This document shows, piece after piece, positions 9,802-16,246 of a stretch of DNA of 41,215 bases. How positions within the stretch are numbered: position 1 is the stretch's first letter; every line of letters starts with the position of its first letter. The notes under the pieces are model-generated. The model had not been told where the DNA came from. It did no database searches and worked only from the letters and a program-made list of their open reading frames with translations. Source of the DNA: Chryseobacterium sp. Leaf405 (GTDB lineage Bacteria; Bacteroidota; Bacteroidia; Flavobacteriales; Weeksellaceae); contig NZ_LMQN01000009.1 of NCBI RefSeq assembly GCF_001425355.1, positions 1 to 41,215 on the forward strand, given 5' to 3'. The translations under genes were made by a program, and so were the position numbers.

Positions 9802-10106
9802 AAGAAGTTCATGTATCACCATCTATAAAGAATACTGGTGGTAAATTTTCAATTCATCCAAATCAATTTCAAGGTAAACAATTTTGGGTTGGTGAATCAG
9901 GTTTGAACATGTGGACTAATAGTAGATTTTCAAAACCATTTACAGTAAAGGTTTCCATTCCAAAATCTTTTGTTACTCCAGGAAATAAAAATTATATTTT
10001 CATGGAAGCAGATATGACAATTGATGGATTTCCTGGCGGAACGGTATTACCTAATAGTTTAGAAAAGTTTAATTCAGCAATAAGCATTGATTGGATTCGT
10101 TATTAA
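9802..10106 (+). pseudogene. 5'-truncated toxin tip remnant (possibly ADP-ribosyltransferase-like)
   Basis: An open frame begins directly behind the previous immunity stop codon (VHVSPSIKNTGGKFSIHPN, then FWVGESGLNMWTNS) and runs to the stop at 10104-10106. It has no ATG at its head. The nearest start-like codons are TTG 9903 and ATG 9909, in mid-domain. The end (FMEADMTIDGFPGGTVLPNSLEKFN) is a conserved toxin tail I have seen on RHS proteins. An ADP-ribosyltransferase fold is a guess from the GKxFWVGExGL pattern. The N-terminal part of the toxin and all RHS core are missing. Confidence 0.6.
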
Positions 10107-10122
10107 ATAAAATATTAAAAAA

Positions 10123-10419
10123 ATGAGAGAGATTAGTCTTATTGCTGATATCGTCTTTTTTGAATCAGCGCAAGAAAAATTTAATTTTGCTTTAAAAAAT
10201 TCAATAAGAATTTCCTTTTGGTTACCTGACTCCACAGTATCTACTTTTTCTGAGATAATATTTGATAACGAAAGAATTGAATTGAATAAAAATTATAAAG
10301 CTCGGATTAATTTAATAGAAAGAGATTTCCTGAAAGGAAGACTATCTGAAAATTGTGAATTTAAAATAGGAAATTATCCTATGACAATTGGCAAAGGGAA
10401 GATTCTCAAAGTATTATAA
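10123..10419 (+). CDS. Putative immunity protein resembling EF-Tu domain 3
   Basis: This 98-aa soluble protein begins 16 nt after the truncated toxin. Its beginning (ISLIADIVFF...) and end (ARINLIERDFLKGRLSENCEFKIG, then IGKGKILKVL) line up with domain 3 of elongation factor Tu. There, EAEVYVL opens the barrel and FxIREGGRTVGAG..xKVL closes it. A stand-alone barrel of this kind cannot bind GTP. By position it is the immunity protein of the preceding toxin, perhaps acting by imitating EF-Tu. The similarity is read by eye and the mechanism is inference. Confidence 0.6.
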   Translation: MREISLIADIVFFESAQEKFNFALKNSIRISFWLPDSTVSTFSEIIFDNERIELNKNYKARINLIERDFLKGRLSENCEFKIGNYPMTIGKGKILKVL

Positions 10420-10422
10420 ATA

Positions 10423-10622
10423 ATGAACGTATTAGATTTAGTATTGGGATAATTTAAGTAATTAATATCTTGAAAACCAACTAAAACTAAAATTAAAATC
10501 AAATTAATACAAAACGAGAGCAGGTTATCCTGCTTTCGTTTATTTTTGCCGAAAAAAACATATGTAAATGATTGAAGATCACTCTTGTTTTTTAATAGTC
10601 AGGGATAAAAATATTTGATAAA
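10423..10622 (+). repeat. Array spacer repeat, copy 2
   Basis: This has the same block order as copy 1 with scattered substitutions: ATTAGATTTAGTATTGGGAT, TTTAAGTAATTAATATCTTG, the terminator hairpin, TAAATGATTGAAGATCA and AGTCAGGGATA. The RHS core then begins at 10623. Confidence 0.85.
10514..10547 (+). terminator. Rho-independent terminator in spacer copy 2
   Basis: Stem ACGAGAGCAGG / CCTGCTTTCGT with a TTAT loop is followed by TTATTTTT. Several bases differ from copy 1, but pairing is kept (one G-U), so the hairpin appears to be under selection. Confidence 0.85.
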
Positions 10623-11464
10623 AATCAATATATTTACAGCTATAACGACCATTTGGGAAATGTACGTTTGAGCTATTTTAAAAACGCCAATGGCAGCGCA
10701 GAAGTTCTTGAAGAAAATAATTATTATCCGTTTGGATTAAAGCATGAAGGATATAATCCTATACAGGGAAATCCTGCATATAAATATCAATTTAGAATTT
10801 GGGAAGTAATTATCAATTTTCGATGTACAATGCTATACTTCAAGGCTTGAATAATTGAAACTTCCAGTCAAAAGCCCAAGCAATGGAGCAAAGCATGGCA
10901 TGGGTAAGAAGTGATGGACCAATTCAATACATGGGAAGTACGGGAGATCCTTTTGCAATTTTCGAAGGAATAGGAATGATACTTTCTACCTCTGATAACA
11001 GAGGTATGAACTTAGCAGCACTACCATTATTAATGGTAACAGGACACGAAGGAAGTGCTTTAAAGGTTTTAGCTGCGGAAAAGGGGTTATTAAAAAATAC
11101 ATTACCTGTAAGTACTGAAGGAAAATTATTAGGATCTATTACCAATGGACAAGTAGCAATGAAAGGATCAACACAGGCATCAGGTACATTTGATTTTGTA
11201 ATAACTCAATCAGGAGAAACTTTATTAGGGAGAAAACATACATTTTTATCAAAAGGAGCAGATGTATTCGCAGCTGGAGAATTGAAAATGAGAAATGGAA
11301 ATGTTGTTGGTATTAATAATTTATCCGGTCATTATGTTCCTGGACCAAATGTAGCAAATACTTATTTAGATATTTTTAAAGCTGTGAATATAAATATTTC
11401 CAAAGCTCATTTAAAAATATATAACTCTCAAGATCAAATAACTAAACATATATTACCAAAATGA
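10623..11464 (+). pseudogene. Orphan RHS tip cassette 2: broken core junction plus toxin
   Basis: RHS core (YSYNDHLGNVRLSYF, NNYYPFGLKHEGYN, YKYQF) runs from 10623 and loses the core frame at about 10796, soon stopping. The tip is in another frame, readable from about 10802 (GSNYQFSMYNAILQGLNN), interrupted by TGA 10856-10858. It is then open from ATG 10883 (193 aa). The usual RWG...DPxG end of the core is missing, so ~250 bp have been lost at the joint. The tip tail (ASGTFDFVITQSGETLLGRK, ADVFAAGELKMRNGNV, NLSGHYVPG) is a pattern I know from polymorphic toxins but cannot assign an activity. The immunity gene overlaps the stop by 4 nt (ATGA). Confidence 0.75.
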
Positions 11465-11874
11465 AAGAAATAATTTTAAAAAATAATAGCTCAGAAATAT
11501 TAGTTGATTCTAATCTATCATATTACTTATTTTCCTGTTTTTTTATATATCTTTTAGATGATAACAAAACATTGAAAGATGTTATAGTTTCAGAGGAAAT
11601 AAAAGATTTACATAATAATTTGGAAAATTATTTAAGTGAAATATTAAGAAAGTGGTATGAAGAGCCAAGTGAAAAAGAACTTCAAAAATATTCAACACGT
11701 TATGAAAAAATTAGGCTAAACACAAAGATTTATAAAGTTAATTACAGAATGTCTGAAGTAGGGCGGTTTGTATTTTTATTAGATAAGATCATCAAAATGC
11801 TTAATGATTCATATATTAATGAAGAAAAATTAAATATTAAAATTAAAGAGATTGAAAATAAAATGTATAAATGA
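11461..11874 (+). CDS. Putative immunity protein of cassette 2
   Basis: This 137-aa, Lys/Glu-rich, very AT-rich, helical protein has no signal peptide. Its ATG overlaps the toxin stop by 4 nt (ATGA), a typical coupled toxin-immunity joint. No family recognised. A mildly hydrophobic stretch near residues 20-33 (SYYLFSCFFIYLLD) looks like a buried helix more than a membrane span. Role assigned from position only. Confidence 0.6.
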   Translation: MKEIILKNNSSEILVDSNLSYYLFSCFFIYLLDDNKTLKDVIVSEEIKDLHNNLENYLSEILRKWYEEPSEKELQKYSTRYEKIRLNTKIYKVNYRMSEVGRFVFLLDKIIKMLNDSYINEEKLNIKIKEIENKMYK

Positions 11875-11898
11875 TTGTATTTCAATTGAAAATAGTGG

Positions 11899-12124
11899 TC
11901 ATGTATCAGATTTAGTGATGGGATCATTTAAGTAATTAACATCTTAAAAACCAGTAAAAATTAAAATCAAATTAATACAAAACGAGAGCAGGTTACCCTG
12001 TTCTCGTTTATTTTTGTCGATAAAACATACTTAAATGATTGAAGATCATTCCTCATGTATCAGAGATTAGTGATGGATAAATTTTGTTTAGATAATTATT
12101 AGTTAGGGATAGAATAATTTAAAA
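11899..12124 (+). repeat. Array spacer repeat, copy 3
   Basis: This has the same blocks as copy 1 (TCATGTATCAGATTTAGTGA, TTTAAGTAATTAACATCTTA, hairpin, TAAATGATTGAAGATCA, AGTTAGGGATA). It also has a second internal copy of TCATGTATCAGAGATTAGTG at about 12053, which makes this unit longer. RHS core follows at 12125. Confidence 0.85.
11982..12015 (+). terminator. Rho-independent terminator in spacer copy 3
   Basis: Stem ACGAGAGCAGG / CCTGTTCTCGT, loop TTAC, followed by TTATTTTT. It would stop transcription after the cassette 2 immunity gene. Confidence 0.85.
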
Positions 12125-13295
12125 AATCAATATATTTACAGCTACAGCGACCATTTGGGGAATGTGCGTTTGAGCTATTTTAAAAACGCCAACGGCAGCG
12201 CAGAAGTTCTTCAAGAAAACAACTACTATCCTTTTGGATTGAAACATGAGGGGTATAATCCTACGCAGGGAAACCTTTCTTATCAGTATAAATACAACGG
12301 AGTAGAATTACAGCAGGAATCCGGGATGTATGCAATGGATTGGAGACATTACATGCCAGAACTCGGACGATGGAACGGGATGGATCAGCTCTCTGAAAAA
12401 TATTACTCAACAAGCCCATATGCTTATGTATTGAATAATGTTATTAATAGGTTTGATCCAGACGGAAGACTTTCTCAGGCACAAACCGATTACGTATGGA
12501 ATAATTCAGGACAGGGAGTTACAAGCTGGTCATTTAATAATGACGGCAGTCCCAAAATGGATTCTTATAATTATATGAGTGATTCAGATTCTCAAAGTTT
12601 AATAAATTCCTTTTATGGGGTAGCATCATCAGGAAATTCTGCAACAATTTCTTACTTTACAGGTACAGCAAGTCAAACATCTTATATGCTTGGAGGTAAT
12701 ATGTACGGAGAAGGGAATATGGGCTCAATGCATACGACTAGGGTTAGTAATGAGATGAGTTTGGGAGCAGATTGGTATGGTCTTGGGGGGGGAAGCTAAT
12801 TGGTTTTTTGGTTTGGAAGCAACTTTATCAGGTATAAAAGGAGGTTTAAATGCAGAGAGGATGTATGGAGAAGGTATAAGGAGAGGATTAGAAGGGAATT
12901 ATGCATTAACAGGAAGAAACTTGAGCCAATTTGGAAAAATGCCTGCTACAAAAGTATCTATGCCTACTTCGTCCTTAGCAAAATGGGGAGGAATTGCAGG
13001 AAAAGTTTCTTTTGGTGTTGGCGTATTTATGGATGGAATTGGAGTTTATAATTATTACAACAATCCAAATTCTAAAAATAAAGTACATCCAGGGAAAGCA
13101 GGGTTAAATACAACAATAGGTGCTTATGGTTTAACAGGAGCGGGTACTATACCCGCAATATTATATTTTGGAGTGGACGCATTTTATCCTGGAGGCTGGG
13201 AAGGCTATGGAAATGATTATCAAAGTATCCAATCTGAAAATGCAGCAGTTATTCCTGGATTTATAACAGCTCCTTATGGATCACAAAAATTTTAA
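12125..13295 (+). pseudogene. Orphan RHS tip cassette 3: core plus glycine-rich tip, frameshifted at a G8 tract
   Basis: RHS core is open from 12125 (YSYSDHLGNVRLSYF, MDWRHYMPELGRWNGMDQL, NRFDPDGRL) and continues into a tip (NMYGEGNMGSMHTTRVSNEM). The frame ends at 12799 just after a run of eight Gs (12785-12792). With seven Gs it would read GLGGEANWFFGLEATLSG and continue to the stop at 13293-13295. That second part (172 aa if started at ATG 12777) is rich in Gly, Ala and aromatic residues. Its hydrophobic stretches (KVSFGVGVFMDGIGVYNYY; GLTGAGTIPAILYFGVDAF) and the membrane-type immunity gene 2 nt downstream suggest a membrane-acting toxin. It shares long exact stretches with the main gene (e.g. 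GAACTCGGACGATGGAACGG). Confidence 0.78.
12785..12792 (+). repeat. G8 homopolymer at the cassette 3 frameshift
   Basis: Eight consecutive Gs occur in an AT-rich context, exactly where the cassette 3 reading frame is lost. A seven-G version restores a continuous toxin frame. It could be a slippage switch, a fixed mutation or a sequencing error. Confidence 0.9.
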
Positions 13296-13297
13296 TT

Positions 13298-13834
13298 ATG
13301 TTAATAAAAAAACTATACTATTACTTTTTCTATAAAATATATAAATTTATGCTATGGACAGCAAATCCGTTTGGAAATTTTTTCAGTAATTTCAGAGCAG
13401 GTTTAGTTATGATAGCTCTACAACTTTGGACTTTTTTTTCTATTATAAATTATTATTCGTTTATAACAGGAAATAATGTGGAATTGTCTTTCTTTACACC
13501 TCTAATTTACATTCCTTTTATATCTATTTTGGGTTTTAACTATTATACTTTAGATTATTTAGATTTATGGAAAAGTTATAACTATAAATTTGATCAGTTA
13601 CCAAAAAGAAAGAATATAATTGGAAGTTGGATTGCATCTCTAATAATAATAATAATAATATTAATAACGGGCAATTTTCTTTTTTCTTTTTATTGTCTAG
13701 ATCAAAAAGCAAGAAAAGAGCAAACAGGATCTTATGCTCCTGAAATTGTTGCAAAGGAAAGAAGAAAAGATTCTTTACAAAAAGCCCAGCAAATAGAAAA
13801 ACTCAAGAAAATATATGGTGAAGATAAAAAGTAA
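13298..13834 (+). CDS. Putative membrane immunity protein of cassette 3
   Basis: This 178-aa protein has three to four hydrophobic segments: about residues 35-58 (LVMIALQLWTFFSIINYYSF), 64-82 (LSFFTPLIYIPFISILGF) and 109-131 (IGSWIASLIIIIIILITG). A basic, charged cytoplasmic tail follows (KERRKDSLQKAQQIEKLKKI). It starts 2 nt after the toxin stop. Multi-span immunity proteins usually protect against toxins that insert into the inner membrane, which fits the glycine-rich hydrophobic tip upstream. No named family recognised. Confidence 0.65.
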   Translation: MLIKKLYYYFFYKIYKFMLWTANPFGNFFSNFRAGLVMIALQLWTFFSIINYYSFITGNNVELSFFTPLIYIPFISILGFNYYTLDYLDLWKSYNYKFDQLPKRKNIIGSWIASLIIIIIILITGNFLFSFYCLDQKARKEQTGSYAPEIVAKERRKDSLQKAQQIEKLKKIYGEDKK

Positions 13835-13913
13835 TCTCTAAATGGGTAATGATCTAAATGGGGTTGATGAAAGCATTTTAATAATCAGCTTGGGTAATGT
13901 AGGTCATGTATCA

Positions 13914-14077
13914 GATTTAGTGATGGGATCATTTAAGTAATTAACATCTTAAAAACCAGTAAAAATTAAACTCAAATAATACAAAACGAGAGCAGGTTAT
14001 CCTGTTCTCGTTTATTTTTTGTCGAAAAAACATACTTAAATGATTGAAGACCATTCTCCATGTATCAAAGTTAGTGA
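13914..14077 (+). repeat. Array spacer repeat, copy 4 (truncated)
   Basis: The same blocks as copy 3 run through TAAATGATTGAAGACCATTC and CATGTATCAAAGTTAGTGA, where similarity stops and transposase-like sequence begins. No RHS core follows. An array unit was therefore lost or cut at this end. Confidence 0.8.
13986..14020 (+). terminator. Rho-independent terminator in spacer copy 4
   Basis: Stem ACGAGAGCAGG / CCTGTTCTCGT, loop TTAT, followed by TTATTTTTT. It would end transcription after the cassette 3 immunity gene. Confidence 0.85.
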
Positions 14078-14740
14078 AACAGGAATTTGCAATTGTTGTT
14101 ATTCTAAAAATATCATTAAAAATGGAACGACAAAACAGGGAAACAGCAATATTTCTGTAAGAATTGTAACAGAAGATTTATCGACTTTTATACATATAAA
14201 GCTTACGGAAAAAATATCAATTTGCAAATTATTCGATTAACAAAAGAAGGATTAGGAATAAGAAGACGGCAAGAATATTACATATTTCGACGACAACTTT
14301 GCTCAAAAGAATCATCCATGTTGCAGAGAATATATTGGTGCCGAAAATTTCGTTTCACCAGTCTTATGAATTAGACGAAATGAGATTTTTCATTAAAAAT
14401 AAATGGAATTAGATGTGGCTGGCTTACGCCATCAATAAAAATACTAAACAAATCGTAAGTTTTCAGGTTGGAAAAAGAACAAATAAAACGTTGAGTACAA
14501 TTATTAAAACCTTAATTAATTCAAAAGCGGACAAAATATATACAGACAAACTCAAAAATTATCAATATTTAATTCCAAAAGAAATTCATTCAAAAGGTTT
14601 TTTACAAATTCTATTGAAAGAATTAATCTTACGATCAGAACTCGTCTGAAGAGATTTAACTGGAGAACAATCTGTTTTACAAAAAGCTCTTTAGTCTTAG
14701 ATTAAATTTTAAAAATTTATTTCTGGGAATAAACAACTAC
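14078..14740 (+). mobile_element. Decayed IS1-family transposase relic
   Basis: Read across shifting frames, the stretch encodes CNCCYSKNIIKNGTTKQG, then YFCKNCNRRFIDFYTYKAYG, LTKEGLGIR, ARILHISTTTLLKRI, YELDEMRFFIKNK, MWLAYAINKNTKQIVSFQVG, and an end like RTRLKRFNWRTICFTKS. These are the zinc finger, helix-turn-helix and DDE-type core of IS1-family transposases in order. There are several frameshifts and an in-frame TAG before MWLAYA. The start codon and terminal inverted repeats are not visible, so it is a dead, 5'-truncated copy fused to the last spacer of the RHS array. Confidence 0.8.
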
Positions 14741-14829
14741 AAATATTCTATCAATTTGAATACAGTTGGATCAAATTATTTTTCCACTGATATATGTAAG
14801 GATTTTTAATATTAATTTTAGTAAACCGA

Positions 14830-14862
14830 TTGCATTTTATTAAATAGTTATCACTAATTTTA
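14830..14862 (+). promoter_or_regulatory. Possible promoter of the peroxiredoxin gene
   Basis: TTG at 14830-14832 and TAATTTTA at 14855-14862 with a 22-base spacer approximate the Bacteroidota TTG / TAnnTTTG promoter, with a mismatch in the last base of the -7 box. The gene starts about 50 nt downstream. The rest of 14741-14912 shows nothing else. Confidence 0.3.
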
Positions 14863-14912
14863 TTCTACAGTTAAACATTATTATTAATTATCAACCAAAA
14901 ACCACACGAAAT

Positions 14913-15380
14913 ATGATACTTGAAAAAGGAACTGCAGCGCCGGATTTTGAACTTCCCGCAACACCAGATCAAAAATTAAAACGTTCTGACTTTTTAGGTA
15001 AAAACCTTATCTTAGTTTTTTATCCCGCAGACTGGAGCCCTGTTTGTGGTGACCAAGTTGCGTTATATAACGAAATGTTGAGTATTTTTCATAAATACAA
15101 TGCAGATATTTTAGGAATTTCTGTAGACAGTGCCTGGTGTCACGATGCTTTTATGGCAGACAGAAAATTACATTATCCTCTATTGGCAGATTTTAATCCA
15201 AAAGGTGAAATTGCAAAAAAATATGGCGTATATAATGAAGAGAACGGAACTTCAAAAAGGGCGTTATTTGTAATTGATAAAGAAGGAATCATCCAATGGA
15301 GTTATTTGTCACCGGACGGAATCAACCCCGGAGCAGACGGAATTATTGATGCGTTGGAAGAATTAAATAAAAACTCATAA
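14913..15380 (+). CDS. Peroxiredoxin (AhpC/TSA, Bcp/AhpE-like)
   Basis: This 155-aa cytosolic thiol peroxidase reduces hydrogen peroxide and organic hydroperoxides. The active-site string YPADWSPVCGDQ gives the family P-x3-S/T-x2-C motif with Pro38, Ser42 and peroxidatic Cys45. A second cysteine, Cys76 in GISVDSAWCHDAF, could be resolving. The thioredoxin-like fold is evident (APDFELPATPDQKLKRSDFLGKN, then LILVFY, and later KRALFVIDKEGIIQWSYLSP). There is no signal peptide. It is followed after 3 nt by a DsbA-like oxidoreductase, so the two form an operon and may share a thiol-reducing partner. The exact subfamily is not certain. Confidence 0.88.
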   Translation: MILEKGTAAPDFELPATPDQKLKRSDFLGKNLILVFYPADWSPVCGDQVALYNEMLSIFHKYNADILGISVDSAWCHDAFMADRKLHYPLLADFNPKGEIAKKYGVYNEENGTSKRALFVIDKEGIIQWSYLSPDGINPGADGIIDALEELNKNS

Positions 15381-15383
15381 TGT

Positions 15384-15902
15384 ATGTCTAGACTAAGAAT
15401 TCCAATTAACGAAAAAGATCATGTTCAGGGAAATCCGGAAACTGCAAAAATAGTTTTAGTTGAATACGGAGATTATCAATGTCCACATTGCCAACACGCT
15501 TTTCCTTTAGTTAAAAAATTTGTGGAAGAGTATGGCGACGATGTTGCTTTTGTCTTCAGGAATTTCCCGTTAACAGATTCTCATGAATTTGCCATGTCAG
15601 CAGCAACGATTGCCGAAGCTTCCGGAAATCAGGGTAAGTTTTGGGAAATGCATGATCTTATTTATGAAAATCAAGACCAATTAAGTAACGAAATGCTGAA
15701 AGAATGCGTGAAGAATCTGCAATTAGATTTTAATAAAATTGAAAACGACATCAATACCGGATATATTCAGGACAAGATTGAAAATGATTTTGAAGGCGGC
15801 GTAAGAAGCGGCGTTAACGGAACTCCTTCTTTTTTTGTGAATAATCAAAAGTGGGAAGATTATGACGGAACGTATGATTCTTTTGTTGAACTACTTAATT
15901 AA
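15384..15902 (+). CDS. DsbA-like thioredoxin-fold oxidoreductase, cytosolic
   Basis: This 172-aa protein has a CPHC active site (Cys33-Cys36 in EYGDYQCPHCQHAF) and the cis-proline loop GVNGTPSFFVN near residue 150, the two hallmarks of the DsbA/thioredoxin_4 family. It has no signal peptide, so unlike classical DsbA it probably works in the cytoplasm, as disulfide reductase or peroxidase partner. Translation is probably coupled to the peroxiredoxin 3 nt upstream. The ATG fits the usual N terminus (the strand before VLVEYGDYQCP begins at ~residue 22). Confidence 0.87.
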   Translation: MSRLRIPINEKDHVQGNPETAKIVLVEYGDYQCPHCQHAFPLVKKFVEEYGDDVAFVFRNFPLTDSHEFAMSAATIAEASGNQGKFWEMHDLIYENQDQLSNEMLKECVKNLQLDFNKIENDINTGYIQDKIENDFEGGVRSGVNGTPSFFVNNQKWEDYDGTYDSFVELLN

Positions 15903-15954
15903 ACTAAAAACAATTTTAATTTCTTTAATTCACTTTTTTTTGATAAAAATTCAG

Positions 15955-15983
15955 TTGTATTTTAGAAAAAATATATAAATTTG
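15955..15983 (+). promoter_or_regulatory. Bacteroidota-type promoter of the bacteriocin-like gene
   Basis: TTG (15955-15957), an 18-base spacer and TAAATTTG (15976-15983) match the TTG / TAnnTTTG consensus exactly. The start codon is 33 nt downstream, giving a short leader. Confidence 0.7.
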
Positions 15984-16016
15984 GAAAGTACAACAAAACC
16001 AAACAATTAAATTATT

Positions 16017-16190
16017 ATGAAAAATTTAAAAAAAGTTTCAAGAGAAAGTTTAAAAAGTATTAAAGGAGGTTTTAAAAGATGCGAAAGCGATCAGGAAAAC
16101 CAAGGATGTGGCGATGCACTAACATTCTGCTGTGGTCCGGGAGGATGCAGAAGAATATCAGATCTTCCACCAGGATCTTGTATTATTTAA
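16017..16190 (+). CDS. Bacteriocin-like GG-leader, cysteine-rich peptide
   Basis: This 57-aa peptide opens with MKNLKKVSRESLKSIKGG, the double-glycine leader of the Flavobacteriia 'bacteriocin-like' family, in which a C39 peptidase-transporter normally cuts after GG (residues 17-18). The remaining 39 residues contain six cysteines (22, 31, 38, 39, 44, 55) and several glycines (FCCGPGGCRR), suggesting a small disulfide-knit product. No transporter, maturase or immunity gene lies nearby, so processing must be encoded elsewhere. It has its own promoter and terminator, so it is a single-gene unit. Whether it is an antimicrobial or a signal is unknown. Confidence 0.75.
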   Translation: MKNLKKVSRESLKSIKGGFKRCESDQENQGCGDALTFCCGPGGCRRISDLPPGSCII

Positions 16191-16196
16191 AAAACA

Positions 16197-16224
16197 AAGG
16201 CTATCTCAATATTGAGATAGCCTT
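16197..16224. terminator. Bidirectional terminator between bacteriocin-like gene and guaB
   Basis: The sequence is a perfect 28-base palindrome (AAGGCTATCTCAAT and its reverse complement). The plus strand continues with TATTTATTATA and the minus strand with a T-run (TGTTTTTTAA), so it can end both convergent genes. Confidence 0.85.
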
Positions 16225-16246
16225 ATTTATTATATTTAATTTACTA

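Noticed and set aside
10653..10850. A 65-codon frame starting LGNVRLSYF as an independent gene
   Set aside because: It is the RHS core fragment of cassette 2 running out of frame at a broken joint. It has no own start context and is described as part of that pseudogene.
12800..13051. An 83-codon frame overlapping the second part of cassette 3
   Set aside because: Out of frame with the toxin-like reading, Cys/Arg/Trp-rich shadow composition, no plausible product.
7533..14077. CRISPR array
   Set aside because: Repeats are ~200 bp, only four copies, imperfect and separated by kilobases of coding sequence. No cas genes.
14040..14240. A 66-codon frame (MIEDHSPC...) as a small gene
   Set aside because: Its head is spacer-repeat sequence and its body is out-of-frame IS1-type transposase. 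The MIED start recurs in other spacers with early stops.
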